Positions 49,870 to 59,373 of a stretch of DNA of 64,000 bases are shown in pieces. Below the pieces are notes generated by a model. The model was not told where the DNA came from. It saw only the letters and a program-made list of their open reading frames with translations, and ran no database searches. The DNA comes from Marispirochaeta sp. (GTDB taxonomy: Bacteria > Spirochaetota > Spirochaetia > JC444 > Marispirochaetaceae), in the NCBI RefSeq assembly GCF_963668165.1, contig NZ_OY764210.1:1-64000 (forward strand), written 5' to 3'. Each line of letters begins with the position of its first letter. Positions within the stretch are counted from its first letter, which is position 1. A program made the translations under genes and the position numbers.

Positions 49870-50215
49870 CGCATTCCGCCGTTGTAATCAGGTGATGCAG
49901 CGTAACGCAGGCATCAAAAAGGGTCATCCCGGTAGAAAGGAGGGAGATTCCCATTTCCGAGGCCAGTTTGATCATGGCCGCCGAGGGCCGTTTACCGTTA
50001 ACCAGGATAACACCAAGGGCATCTACGACATGGGCTGTGCGCAGGGTCTGCTCCGAGTTCAGAGCAGTGATCAGCAGCAGGTTTTCCTTGTCAAAAACAA
50101 GTACCTCACTCATCAGGTCGCCGGCGGTAACATTCTTTACCTCCACGGACTCATAGTCTTCACCACGATGAAACTCTTCGCATTCGAGGCACGAGCTGAT
50201 ATCAGGAAAACGCAT
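49862..50215 (-). CDS. DRTGG-like regulatory domain protein (first copy)
   Basis: A 117-residue protein with VKNVTAGDLMSEVLVFDKEN, LLITALNSEQTLRTAHVVDALGVILVNGKRP and ISLLSTGMTLFDACVTLHHL, the DRTGG-type layout shared with the 108-residue protein two genes later. It starts after AAGGAAGGAG and is the first gene of the unit. N-terminal CLECEEFHRG gives a CxxC that could bind metal. Confidence 0.75.
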   Translation of the reverse strand: MRFPDISSCLECEEFHRGEDYESVEVKNVTAGDLMSEVLVFDKENLLLITALNSEQTLRTAHVVDALGVILVNGKRPSAAMIKLASEMGISLLSTGMTLFDACVTLHHLITTAECGA

Positions 50216-50402
50216 GTAATCTCCTTCCTTTTATTTCCTTGGCCTGATTATATGCATTCAGTATAAAGAAAAGTCGGCATTCTGACCAGCGGTATTCTGC
50301 CTGAGCCGATAGTTCCCAGCCAGCCCAATCCCCCTGCCTGCACCGGCAGTAAAGCCCTGCTTATCGTGAGATTCAACTCCATGGCTGTCTGCCCGCCTTT
50401 TT

Positions 50403-51401
50403 CTACTTTTTCTCGGTTCCGGTAATGGTTCCGAGTTTCTTCTTTTCCCTGCTTGATTTCGACTTGATATCGTAAATAACCGCGAGGGCAATAATCGCGC
50501 CCCTGACTATCTGCTGCAGATAGGAATTAACGTTAGTCAGATTCATTATGTTATTCAGGAATCCCACAATGAAGGCTCCGGCTACTGTTCCTCCGGCCGT
50601 TCCAACCCCGCCGGAAAAACTCGTTCCGCCGATAATAGACGAGGTTAATGCCTGGAACTCGTAATTAATCGCCCCGTTCGGCAGCCCCGAGTTTACCCGG
50701 GACATGAAAAGTACTCCGGCGACTCCCACCAGAACCCCGTTAACCAGAAACGCGATCATCTTGTTTCGATTAACATTTATTCCCGAGGCAACGGCTGCCT
50801 CTTCGTTCCCCCCTATGGCAAAAAGTGAACGTCCGAAGCGGGTGTGCTTCAGGATATACCAGGTCAGGAAAAAGAAGACCAGCAGAAAAACCACCGGCGT
50901 AGGGATAAAACCGATAAATCCCTGACCGAAAACAGTGTACCCGCCGATCTGGTATATATTCTGCCCGTTCGTGTACAGCAGCGCAGCACCACGAGCCATG
51001 GCCTGCATTGCCAGAGTCGCGATAAAGGGGGGAGTTTTAAATTTCGTGACCATAAGACCGTTAATAAAGTTTGCAAAAACTGCTACCGCGATCGCCACAA
51101 AAAACGCCAAGGGCAGGGATCCGCTTATCTTGTATACCGACACTGATAAAACCCCGGATAAGGCCAGAACCGAACCGGAGGAAAGGTCAAGCAAACCGCA
51201 TATAATCAGGATGGTTTCCCCGAAAGCAAGGATAGTCGTAACAGATATCTGCCGGGAAACATTGGAAAGGTTTGTCGGAGTAAGAAAGTTGGGATTTATA
51301 AGGGACGACACTACTATCAAAACGATCAGCACCAGAAGTATACTGTAGCGGTTTCTTACAGCCCCCCAGAACTGCTGAAAATATCCTGCATTAATTTTCA
51401 T
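50403..51401 (-). CDS. Sugar ABC transporter permease (RbsC-like)
   Basis: A 332-residue BPD_transp_2 permease with about nine or ten helices. Motifs LIICGLLDLSSGSVLALSGV, FAIGGNEEAAVASGINVNRN and SSIIGGTSFSGGVGTAGGT are typical of RbsC. It overlaps the ATPase gene by 11 bp. The 190-bp stretch after it (50216-50402) holds no gene I can support. Confidence 0.9.
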   Translation of the reverse strand: MKINAGYFQQFWGAVRNRYSILLVLIVLIVVSSLINPNFLTPTNLSNVSRQISVTTILAFGETILIICGLLDLSSGSVLALSGVLSVSVYKISGSLPLAFFVAIAVAVFANFINGLMVTKFKTPPFIATLAMQAMARGAALLYTNGQNIYQIGGYTVFGQGFIGFIPTPVVFLLVFFFLTWYILKHTRFGRSLFAIGGNEEAAVASGINVNRNKMIAFLVNGVLVGVAGVLFMSRVNSGLPNGAINYEFQALTSSIIGGTSFSGGVGTAGGTVAGAFIVGFLNNIMNLTNVNSYLQQIVRGAIIALAVIYDIKSKSSREKKKLGTITGTEKK

Positions 51402-52905
51402 TGACTGCCTCTTCCATACGTAGCCCAGTAGCCATTTTCATAACAGCCTCCTGGGAAAAATCTTTTCTTTCGAGAACCCCGGCGATTCGTCCTTTTGACA
51501 TCACGTAAATGCGGTCGCACATTCCGAGAAGCTCCGGAAGTTCTGAGGAAACAATAATTATAGCTTTATCTGAGCCCACGAAGGAGTTCATCAGCTTGTA
51601 GATCTCATACTTTGCACCAACATCTATTCCGCGGGTTGGTTCATCCATAATCAGGACGTCCGGATCATTAATCATCCATTTTGCCAGCACAACCTTCTGC
51701 TGGTTTCCGCCGCTCAGGGAATCCACAGTGGTTTCATAGCTGGGTGTTTTAACATTCATTTGATCGCAGATGTTTTTAACGAACATAACTTCCTTACGGG
51801 CATGAAGCCTGCCTTTATAGAAGAACTTTTTAAGGTTGGCCAGTGTAACGTTTTCCCGAACACCCCGTATCGGGATAATCCCGTATCGGCGTCTGTCTTC
51901 GGACAGCATAACAACGCCATTGTCAATACAGCCATGCACTGACCTGCTCTTTACTTCTTTGCCGTCCTTGTAAATGGTTCCTGCTGAATACGGATCAAGA
52001 CCGAATATTGCCCGCATAACTTCGGTCCGCCCGGCACCCATAAGTCCGGCGAATCCCACGATCTCCCTTCTGCGTACGGAGAAGCTGACATTCTCAAAAT
52101 AGCCTTCCCTGGTGAGTCCCTGAACCTCAAATACCGGTTCCCCTGCTTCGACCTGATCTTTCGGAAATTCCTTGGACAATTCCCGCCCGACCATTAGGGT
52201 TATTACCTCGTCTATGGTTATATTGTCCCGGCTTCGGGTATCCACAACACTGCCGTCCCGCAATACGGTAATCTCGTCGGCGATCCGGAAGATCTCGTCC
52301 ATTTTATGGGAAATATAAATGATGCTTGTGCCGTTCTTTTTCAGTTTTTCTATTTTTTTAAAGAGGAACTCAACCTCCTTCTGGGTTATGGCCGAAGTCG
52401 GCTCATCCATAATGATGATTTCCGATTTACAGGAGATGGCCTTTACTATTTCCAGCATCTGGACATCGGAGACAGACAGGTCCTTCATTCTTGTCGTGGG
52501 CGAATACTGCAGGCCTTCTTCATGCAGCAGCCTTCCGGTTTCCGCGCGTATCTTTTTCCAATCCACCTTTCCCCATCTGTTGACCGGAAGCCTGCCGACA
52601 AAAAGGCTTTCTTCTACGGTGAGTTCGGGAATGTAGTTCAGCTCCTGAAAAATCATGGATATTCCATGTTCCCGGGCCTGGGTCGGATTATTAATTGTTA
52701 CCGGCTTTTCATCTATAAATATGGAGCCTCTATCCTGCTTATAGACTCCATTGATTATTTTCATCAATGTGGATTTACCGGCACCGTTTTCTCCGCAGAG
52801 AACGTGTACGGTACCTGTGCGAACAGAAAAGTTAATATTGCTCAGAGCTTTTACACCGGGAAAGGATTTCTCAATACCGGAAACCCTCAGCTTAATACCT
52901 TCCAT
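51391..52905 (-). CDS. Sugar ABC transporter ATPase, double domain (RbsA-like)
   Basis: A 504-residue tandem ATPase. First domain: GENGAGKSTLMKIINGVY, an unusual signature position around LSVSDVQMLEIVKAI, and EIIIMDEPTSAITQKE. Second domain: degenerate GLMGAGRTEVM, LSGGNQQKVVLAKWM and VLIMDEPTRGIDVG. It lies 152 bp after the binding-protein gene, a gap filled by two hairpins. Confidence 0.92.
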   Translation of the reverse strand: MEGIKLRVSGIEKSFPGVKALSNINFSVRTGTVHVLCGENGAGKSTLMKIINGVYKQDRGSIFIDEKPVTINNPTQAREHGISMIFQELNYIPELTVEESLFVGRLPVNRWGKVDWKKIRAETGRLLHEEGLQYSPTTRMKDLSVSDVQMLEIVKAISCKSEIIIMDEPTSAITQKEVEFLFKKIEKLKKNGTSIIYISHKMDEIFRIADEITVLRDGSVVDTRSRDNITIDEVITLMVGRELSKEFPKDQVEAGEPVFEVQGLTREGYFENVSFSVRRREIVGFAGLMGAGRTEVMRAIFGLDPYSAGTIYKDGKEVKSRSVHGCIDNGVVMLSEDRRRYGIIPIRGVRENVTLANLKKFFYKGRLHARKEVMFVKNICDQMNVKTPSYETTVDSLSGGNQQKVVLAKWMINDPDVLIMDEPTRGIDVGAKYEIYKLMNSFVGSDKAIIIVSSELPELLGMCDRIYVMSKGRIAGVLERKDFSQEAVMKMATGLRMEEAVNEN

Positions 52906-52958
52906 ATGATTCCCTGATTAGTAAACTGTACAGCTTTTGCATACCGATCTCATACAAG

Positions 52959-53040
52959 GGCAGAAACAATACCAATCATATTGTTTCTGCCGGCAGTTTT
53001 GATTGTATCATACCGGGTCCCGGAATGGTCTCCGGGACCC
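52959..53040 (-). terminator. Two intercistronic hairpins between binding protein and ATPase
   Basis: The first on the transcript is GGGTCCCGGA / TCCGGGACCC (53015-53040), a perfect 10-bp GC-rich stem with a 6-base loop. The second is GGCAGAAACAATA / TATTGTTTCTGCC (52959-52991), a perfect 13-bp stem with a 7-base loop. Neither has a strong U-run, so partial termination or 3'-end protection of the binding-protein message is likely. Confidence 0.7.
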
Positions 53041-53057
53041 CAGGGTGCAGTTGTTTT

Positions 53058-54017
53058 TTACAAGGCACCTGCGCGTTTGTGCATTTCGATATACTGATCC
53101 ACGTTATCTTTATTTACCATGGGACAATCGATATCGACATCAAGCTGTTTTTCCTGCCCGGTAAGCAGTTTATGCGACACCGAAAGCAGGTTCTCTGCAA
53201 GGGCATACGCACTCTGCAGGGTTGTAGAGGTCATAAGTCCGTCCCTGATCAAAAGGACGGCTTCAGCGGTACCGTCAACTCCATAGGAAAGAATGCTTGC
53301 GAACTTGCTGTTGTCTTTTACAATCTCCAGGGCTCCGGCGGCCATATTGTCGTTCATGGAGATTATCGCATCTATTCTGTCGTTGGCCTGTACCCAGTCT
53401 TCCATGAGGCTCATGGCTTCGTCCTTGTTCCAGTTGGCTATCTGCTCACCCACAATAGTCACATCCGAACGTTTTGCAAAGAATTCCTTCTGCCAGCTTT
53501 CCCTGCGCGCGTCAGCATGAAAGTTTCCCGGAGGGCCGTTGAGAACGACAACATTTGCACCCCTGGGAACCTGCTTCAGAGCTGCCCGGGCCTGAACCGC
53601 AGCCTGTTCAAAAGGATCGGCATCCACGGACGAAGCCCCTTCTATGCCGGAGATACGGGCGTTGGTGGTAATACAGATGATGCCCGCCTGGACAACCTTT
53701 TCGGCATAAGGTCTCTGGGATTCACCGTTATTCGGCTGAATAATGATTGCATCGAACTTGTTGACAATCGCGTTCTCAATCAATGAGTTCACCTTGTCGT
53801 CCGAAGCCTGCCCGTCGAAAACCATTACATCGATGTCGGGGTACTTTTCAGCCTCCTCGGCCACCGAATTCGCCAGCCAGGCTGCAAATGAGTCGGCTTG
53901 AGCACGGGCGATGTAGGCTACCTTGTAGACTCCATCGTCCTCCTGTTTCTGTCCTCCGGCAACAAGCTGGGAACCGGCAAGACAGACCAGCAGAAATACT
54001 ACCGAAATCTTCTTCAT
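53058..54017 (-). CDS. Periplasmic sugar-binding protein (RbsB-like)
   Basis: A 319-residue type I binding protein. MKKISVVFLLVCLAGSQLVA is the signal peptide. Mature motifs are VAYIARAQADSFAAWLANSV, FDAIIIQPNNGESQRPYAEK, VVLNGPPGNFHADARRESWQ and IISMNDNMAAGALEIV, close to the ribose/inositol/rhizopine group. It starts after AAGGAGTGTTGT and sits 56 bp downstream of a polyol dehydrogenase, so a sugar alcohol or related sugar is the likely ligand. Confidence 0.88.
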   Translation of the reverse strand: MKKISVVFLLVCLAGSQLVAGGQKQEDDGVYKVAYIARAQADSFAAWLANSVAEEAEKYPDIDVMVFDGQASDDKVNSLIENAIVNKFDAIIIQPNNGESQRPYAEKVVQAGIICITTNARISGIEGASSVDADPFEQAAVQARAALKQVPRGANVVVLNGPPGNFHADARRESWQKEFFAKRSDVTIVGEQIANWNKDEAMSLMEDWVQANDRIDAIISMNDNMAAGALEIVKDNSKFASILSYGVDGTAEAVLLIRDGLMTSTTLQSAYALAENLLSVSHKLLTGQEKQLDVDIDCPMVNKDNVDQYIEMHKRAGAL

Positions 54018-54073
54018 ACAACACTCCTTATAATTTTTTATGGCCAGGCCATATTTTTTATCGAGTAAAAAGG

Positions 54074-55117
54074 TTAATCCCTTTCCATATCGATCATGAT
54101 CTTTACATCCCCGCCTGGAAGCCCCCCGGCATATTCAAAGGCCGCACAGGAGTCCTTAAACTTGAAAACCCTGGTCACAAGGGGTTTGACATTCAGCTTG
54201 CCGGAAGCAATCAAATCCACAACCCGGGGGAAGATATTTACATAACGAAAGATGGTTTTTACCGTAATCTCCTTTACCTGTAATCCAACGACATCCAAAG
54301 GAACCGGATCAGACGGCATGCCGATTAAAACCAGCACGGCGCCGGGTTTTAAAAAACGGGGAATATCCGGGTAGGCTTTTTCACTTCCGCTTGCTTCAAA
54401 TACCGCATCGACTCCGTCAATTCCGAGACGCCGCAGTTCTGTCTCGATATCCGATTGGTTAAGATCTATGGGCAGTATTTTTTCTGCATAATGCTGCCGT
54501 ACAAAATCGAGTTTCTCTTTTTTTATATCCGCCAGCAGCACCCTGGAACAGCCGGCGGCCTCTGCGGCCAGGGCCGTTACAATGCCGATTGTACCGGCAC
54601 CAATAACCAGTACCGTATCTCCGGACGACAGGCCGGCCTTATTTACCGAATAGACCCCGATTGCCACCGGCTCTACCAGTGCTCCTTCGTAAAAGGTAAC
54701 GCCGTCAGGTAATTTAAAGGTCAGGCAGGCAGGATGAATAACGGTTTCCCGCAGGCATCCGTGTACAGGCGGGGTTGCCCAGAAACGCACTGCCGGATCC
54801 AGATTGTACATTCCCCGCAGCGCTTCGTAACTGGTAAAGTCCGGAATACCCGGTTCCATGCACACACGGTCTCCAACAGCTATCTGTTTGACATCGCTGC
54901 CGACATCGACCACTATCCCCGCAGCTTCGTGTCCAAGAACCATGGGCTCCCGCACGACAAAATCCCCGATGCCGCCTTCCCGGTAATAGTGGACATCACT
55001 GCCGCACACCCCGACAGCCACAGGGCGGATACATACATCCCCGGGGCCTAATTCTTCCTGTATATCGATGTCCCTGAGCCGGACCTCTCCTTTTTTTTCC
55101 AGAACAACCGCTTGCAT
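54074..55117 (-). CDS. Zinc-dependent polyol (sorbitol/xylitol-type) dehydrogenase
   Basis: A 347-residue medium-chain dehydrogenase. Catalytic zinc ligands are Cys in [13 protein letters not shown], His and Glu in VLGHEAAG. The cofactor motif is [19 protein letters not shown], with the acidic residue in LADIKKE favouring NAD. The usual four-cysteine structural zinc loop is missing ([20 protein letters not shown]), as in sorbitol dehydrogenases. It leads the operon with the importer and is divergent from a LacI regulator. Confidence 0.88.
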   Translation of the reverse strand: MQAVVLEKKGEVRLRDIDIQEELGPGDVCIRPVAVGVCGSDVHYYREGGIGDFVVREPMVLGHEAAGIVVDVGSDVKQIAVGDRVCMEPGIPDFTSYEALRGMYNLDPAVRFWATPPVHGCLRETVIHPACLTFKLPDGVTFYEGALVEPVAIGVYSVNKAGLSSGDTVLVIGAGTIGIVTALAAEAAGCSRVLLADIKKEKLDFVRQHYAEKILPIDLNQSDIETELRRLGIDGVDAVFEASGSEKAYPDIPRFLKPGAVLVLIGMPSDPVPLDVVGLQVKEITVKTIFRYVNIFPRVVDLIASGKLNVKPLVTRVFKFKDSCAAFEYAGGLPGGDVKIMIDMERD

Positions 55118-55173
55118 ACAACAGACTCCTTAAACAATACCATTTTTACATTACAGGACATTATCCCACGCTA

Positions 55174-55227
55174 TTTTGCGCATGTCAAACTAAATTTTGC
55201 GCAAATTATATCTTTTCTTTTGCGCAT
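55174..55227. promoter_or_regulatory. Three TTTTGCGCA boxes, likely LacI-family operators
   Basis: TTTTGCGCAT (55174-55183), TTTTGCGCAA (55195-55204) and TTTTGCGCAT (55218-55227) occur in the divergent region, spaced 21 and 23 bp, about two helical turns. The middle copy is part of the palindrome TTTGCGCAAA. They lie between the dehydrogenase and lacI-type genes, as expected for operators of the latter. Confidence 0.7.
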
Positions 55228-55278
55228 TTAGATAAAACTTTATTGATTTTTTCTCGTTTTTGCCATACTGTAAAAAAC

Positions 55279-56268
55279 ATGAAGAGCAAGAACCTGACCA
55301 TGAAGGACATAGCACAACGGGCAGGCGTATCAATAACAACTGTGTCTCATGTGATAAATAAAACCCGGCATGTAAACAGGGAAACCAAAGAATCGGTTCT
55401 GAAGGCTATTGAGGAGCTGAACTACCGGGGCCTGAAATCGGGCAAAACCAACAAGATAAAATATATCGGTGTAATAGTTGCTGATATCCGTGAAGATTAT
55501 TACATCTCAATAATTAAAGCCATTGAAACAGTGGCCACGGATTTTGAGATTTCCATTATTTTCTGCGATTCAGAAGATGATCCGGAAAAGGAAGAAAAGA
55601 ATATTTCAATGCTCCTGGCACGCAGAATCAGCGGGTTGATCATTGCCCCGATAGAATCCGATCATATTCCAAAATCCCTGCAGGAGACATCGGTTCCTGT
55701 AGTCCTGATCGACCGTCAATATGAATCACACCGCTTTTTGTTTGTTGGAATAAACAATTTTAACAGCAGTTATCTGGGGACCCTTCATCTTTTTAACAAG
55801 GGCAGCAGACGGATAGGCTTTATCGGCTATTCAGAATCCGTTTATACAATCAAACAGCGCATTATGGGGTATCAGGCCTGTCTTATGGAACATGAAGACT
55901 CCTCTCCTTCCCGGATACTGTCTTTGAGCTACCATAAAGAGGATTCGTATCCTTTAATAAAGAAATTTATCGAAGAAGAAAATCTCGACGGGATCATCTG
56001 CGCGACATCTACCGTCTGCTACGAGGTTATAGATGTCCTGGACAGTCTCGACTCCAAAACACAAAAAAACCTCAGGATAATCAGTTACGATGATAACAGG
56101 TGGCTTGATTATTTAAAATTTCCGGTTTCGGTAATATCCCAGCCAACCGCCGAAATCGGCAGTGCCGCCCTGGAAAACCTGATCCAGCTGATAGAACAAT
56201 CCAATCTGCGGTATGATGTAAAAAGGGAGCTGTTTTTCGACGTCAGTATTATTGACCGCTTAAAATAG
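55279..56268 (+). CDS. LacI-family transcriptional regulator
   Basis: A 329-residue repressor. The helix-turn-helix and hinge run from MKDIAQRAGVSITTVSHVIN to VLKAIEELNYRG; the ligand domain (about 60-325) has IGVIVADIREDYY, LIIAPIESDHIPKSL and the effector/dimer segments LIDRQYESHRFLFVGI. ATG 55279 is used, with 55300 as an alternative closer to the helix-turn-helix. It probably controls the dehydrogenase and importer operon through the TTTTGCGCA boxes. Confidence 0.9.
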   Translation: MKSKNLTMKDIAQRAGVSITTVSHVINKTRHVNRETKESVLKAIEELNYRGLKSGKTNKIKYIGVIVADIREDYYISIIKAIETVATDFEISIIFCDSEDDPEKEEKNISMLLARRISGLIIAPIESDHIPKSLQETSVPVVLIDRQYESHRFLFVGINNFNSSYLGTLHLFNKGSRRIGFIGYSESVYTIKQRIMGYQACLMEHEDSSPSRILSLSYHKEDSYPLIKKFIEEENLDGIICATSTVCYEVIDVLDSLDSKTQKNLRIISYDDNRWLDYLKFPVSVISQPTAEIGSAALENLIQLIEQSNLRYDVKRELFFDVSIIDRLK

Positions 56269-56291
56269 AACTCCCTTTTTACTGCAGCCGT

Positions 56292-57344
56292 TCAGTTCCC
56301 CTGCACCAGACCGTCAAAATAGCCGCGGACGGAACCGACAAATTCCTGTTTGACGGCTTTGTTAATATCGTCCATGGCAAAGGAGCGGGCAGATTCAGCG
56401 GTAACCGCGGAGGCCCGGCCCTGGTTGTTATAGGAGACAAGAGCCTTGCCGTCAGGGCCGGTAAAATCGAGATTAAGGTACCAGCGCACGGATTTATACT
56501 TGGGGTTCAGCTCGATGTCCTCGATACGGACATCTCCCCGGATGGAAAGCAGGGCGGGATCTGCTGTGGGAAAACGCTCCTGGCTCAGGGCTTCGCGGAC
56601 TGCGGATTCCACCAGAGGCCCTTCTCCTCCCCGGACACGGAGACTGATGGTCATGGTTGAGGCCATCTCCGATTTTTCCTGCAGTACACTGCGCTGATCA
56701 TAGGGCAGAGAGGTCATGGCGTAGAAGACCTGGGATATTATTCTGAGCTGGTCCAGCAGAAGAGCGTTGCTCTGGGCAACTACCGCTGCTGCGGAGACAA
56801 AGGCGTATTTACGGATGGGATCATCGGCAGCGCGGTACTCGTTCATATAGGCTGTAACAAAGCCGCTGTTTTTCCGGATCAGGTCCTGGTAAATCCGGCC
56901 CGTTGCCATACGGTCAATATAGGCAATGGCATGGACCCTGCCCTCGGTATCGACCGCCGCTTCGCCGAACTGAACATTCAGCAGGGTCTGGTTGGACTGC
57001 ACGTTGGTGGACTGGGCAAGCATGAGTTCGCTTTCGGAAACGTTTCCGGCAGAACTTACAAGGTCCCGGTAGCGCTCTGCGGTGCTTACGTCCACCGTTA
57101 TCTGTGACTCGAATATCTGGGACAGGCCGGCCATGGCGCTCTGCTCCGCGGCCCGTCTGGTGTCGCCGGTCCCGATAGCGGTCATGTACGTATCATCGGG
57201 GTATGCGGCCCGGGGATCAAGGAACCAGGCGGGCATGTCCCCGGAGGAGGAGCTCCCGGAGGCCGGACCGCCGGTGGCACAGCCGGCAAATAGAAAGAGA
57301 ACAAGAAGCCCCATCAGGATCCTTCCTGCAACAGTTTTATTCAT
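56292..57344 (-). CDS. LPP20-like lipoprotein
   Basis: A 350-residue lipoprotein with lipobox LFAGC and acylated Cys22. Residues about 38-150 match the LPP20 pattern: PAWFLDPRAAYPDDTYMTAI, GDTRRAAEQSAMAGLSQIFE and IDVSTAERYRD-like VDVSTAERYRD. This family is anchored in the outer membrane or flagellar vicinity in several bacteria. It is the third gene of the LpoB set, after AAAAGGAG, and ends convergent with the LacI gene. Confidence 0.82.
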   Translation of the reverse strand: MNKTVAGRILMGLLVLFLFAGCATGGPASGSSSSGDMPAWFLDPRAAYPDDTYMTAIGTGDTRRAAEQSAMAGLSQIFESQITVDVSTAERYRDLVSSAGNVSESELMLAQSTNVQSNQTLLNVQFGEAAVDTEGRVHAIAYIDRMATGRIYQDLIRKNSGFVTAYMNEYRAADDPIRKYAFVSAAAVVAQSNALLLDQLRIISQVFYAMTSLPYDQRSVLQEKSEMASTMTISLRVRGGEGPLVESAVREALSQERFPTADPALLSIRGDVRIEDIELNPKYKSVRWYLNLDFTGPDGKALVSYNNQGRASAVTAESARSFAMDDINKAVKQEFVGSVRGYFDGLVQGN

Positions 57345-57370
57345 ATCTGGTACTCCTTTTCACAGTACAA

Positions 57371-58774
57371 CTATTTATTTGCGTATGAAGTCGCCAGGTT
57401 CAGCCCGCCTTTGCTTACGGTGACCAGCCCCAGCTCGTCCACCTGCAGCAGGGTTCCCCCGGAGTAGTACTCAAGTTCGATAAAGTGCTTCCCTTCGGGA
57501 AGATCGAACTCTCCCATGTAGGCGTGAGCGGGAAAGTAACGGGAGATCCGCAGATCTGCTTTTTCCGATGCCTCTACCGCGATATCCGCAACAATGGAAC
57601 CAAGAAGCCCCCAGCCGCCCCCGGCCTGCTCCTGCAGCTGTTTTTTTCCGATCTGGGCCAGGATTCCTTTTACAATGGTACGGGTTACGGTCTTCATAAA
57701 AATAATCGGATACTTGACCTGAAAGGTTGCTTCGGCGACCCTTTCCATGTTCTCGATCAGTTCAAGCTGACCGGCAGGCCGGGAATCCACAACCACCCGG
57801 ATGGAATCGACGGCGCTGCCCTGGGGTTCCATGTACGGCAGCTGAAACTTGAAACGGTAGCCTCCGTCCACACCGGGCCAGAAAAAACTGTTGTAACCGG
57901 TGGGAATCAGCTGGCCCTCGTCATCCTCGTCCATGGTAAGAATGGAAACGGAGTTCTCCCCGGTGGCGATGGTAAGGGTCTTTGCCTTTTTTACAGGAGA
58001 CCGGCCGGCAAAAGCAAGAACGCTCAGGCGGGCGCCTTCGGGGCGCAGCAAAGCCGATTCATCCACGGGGAGCGCAAAATCATAGATATCCGGCTGCAGC
58101 TGAAAAGCCTCGACTATCTTGTTATAGTCAATCCGGGCACCGTCGTAGTCTCCTTCTCCGCGATACATAAGCAGGCTTATATAACGGGCCAGGGCGCTGT
58201 TGTAAAAACGGTTGTTACCCGCTTTAAGTTCGACCGCGGCGTCATCCGCGTTATTGTATCCCGCCGCCAGGGAAGAATACTTGTCTTCCAGGAGGTTAAG
58301 CTTGGTATTAACCCGCCGGACTTCCACAAAACCGGCGTCAAAATCGCCCAGGGAGAGGAAATTGATTGACTTGAAGATATTCAGATAGATGTCTTCGTAG
58401 TCCTCACCGGCGTAATCCATGACGTTATCGTTCAACAGAAAAGAACCCGCAGCCTGACTGATACTTTTAGTAAAATACTCCTCTATAAGCTGCTCGGCCT
58501 CGGTCAGGTGCCGGATACTGAGTTCGTACTCTCCGGCATAGTGGTAGAGCATGCCGACATCCAGATAATAGAGAACCTTGTCGCGGTCCCGATAGAAGGC
58601 AGAGCGCTCTTCGCCGCTCATTGCCTGGGCAGCCTGCGCATAATTACCCTGATTTACTGCGTTGTCGATCTCTACAAACGGTTCGTTACGGGTAGTACAG
58701 GACGCCGCGGCGAGGCCCAGAACAACCAGGAAGGCCCATGCAAGGGCCTTCCGTCCGCGTCCCGTCATTACCAT
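57371..58774 (-). CDS. COG3014-type lipoprotein with TPR-like repeats
   Basis: A 467-residue lipoprotein, Cys26 in LAAASC. The region about 35-130 has TPR-like helices (VLYYLDVGMLYHYAGEYELS), followed by EEYFTKSISQAAGSFLLND and a C-terminal mostly beta part with YSGGTLLQVDELG. ATG 58774 or, more likely, 58768, whose ATG overlaps the lpoB stop (TAATG). COG3014 proteins regularly follow LpoB-like genes; their role is not known beyond the cell envelope. Confidence 0.8.
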   Translation of the reverse strand: MVMTGRGRKALAWAFLVVLGLAAASCTTRNEPFVEIDNAVNQGNYAQAAQAMSGEERSAFYRDRDKVLYYLDVGMLYHYAGEYELSIRHLTEAEQLIEEYFTKSISQAAGSFLLNDNVMDYAGEDYEDIYLNIFKSINFLSLGDFDAGFVEVRRVNTKLNLLEDKYSSLAAGYNNADDAAVELKAGNNRFYNSALARYISLLMYRGEGDYDGARIDYNKIVEAFQLQPDIYDFALPVDESALLRPEGARLSVLAFAGRSPVKKAKTLTIATGENSVSILTMDEDDEGQLIPTGYNSFFWPGVDGGYRFKFQLPYMEPQGSAVDSIRVVVDSRPAGQLELIENMERVAEATFQVKYPIIFMKTVTRTIVKGILAQIGKKQLQEQAGGGWGLLGSIVADIAVEASEKADLRISRYFPAHAYMGEFDLPEGKHFIELEYYSGGTLLQVDELGLVTVSKGGLNLATSYANK

Positions 58775-59373
58775 CTGGCTTTACTCTGCTCCACAAGCTT
58801 CTTGATTTTCTTGCTGCCGATCCAGACCTTTTCCATGGTCTCTATGTTGATCAGCTCCATATCTACCTGGTAGAGGGTTGCCTTTTTGCCTTCAACGGCA
58901 TCAACCTGAGAGGTAATGGACCCGATCAGCATAAAGTCGGCGCCGGTTTCTTCGCCCAGACGCTTAATCGTCTCCTGGGAGGCCTCGAACTGCTGGTCCT
59001 CTTTTTCCGCCCGCACACCGGAGCGTTCATCGGGGTTGGCAACAAAGGTGATCTGCCCGCCGTTGATAAGCTCCCGCTCGATATCCTTGACAAAGGGGGT
59101 GGTATCGATATGTTCGTTGCTTCTGTTACGCATGGCGCCGACAATAAGAACCGGTTTGCGTCCCTGGGCCGCGCGGAAATCGCCAAGCCAGGGCCGGGAG
59201 CTCATGTCCCGGATCATCTCTTCGGCCACAAGACGACTGTCCGTATCGTTCCAGCGTCCGCTCAAATCGGTTTGAGTATCCGCGGCAGTCCGCTCGACAG
59301 AAACGCCGGATGTCGCGCAGCCGGCTACAATAAAGACCACAGCAATAATAAGAAGACTAAGCTTTGCCCTCAT
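58768..59373 (-). CDS. LpoB-like penicillin-binding protein activator
   Basis: A 201-residue lipoprotein (Cys19 in FIVAGC). After a short linker come LSGRWNDTDSRLVAEEMIRD, KPVLIVGAMRNRSNEHIDT and ETGADFMLIGSITSQVD, the LpoB core that in E. coli stimulates PBP1b peptidoglycan synthesis. The final VWIGSKKIKKLVEQSKARW is a common LpoB-family ending. First gene of the three-lipoprotein operon, with AAAGGAG upstream. Its target here is unproven. Confidence 0.88.
   Translation of the reverse strand: MRAKLSLLIIAVVFIVAGCATSGVSVERTAADTQTDLSGRWNDTDSRLVAEEMIRDMSSRPWLGDFRAAQGRKPVLIVGAMRNRSNEHIDTTPFVKDIERELINGGQITFVANPDERSGVRAEKEDQQFEASQETIKRLGEETGADFMLIGSITSQVDAVEGKKATLYQVDMELINIETMEKVWIGSKKIKKLVEQSKARW

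Noticed and set aside
50258..50402. Short frame downstream of the RbsC-like gene
   Set aside because: No ribosome site, odd composition (MELNLTISRALLPVQ...), overlaps the permease in another frame; not supported as a gene.
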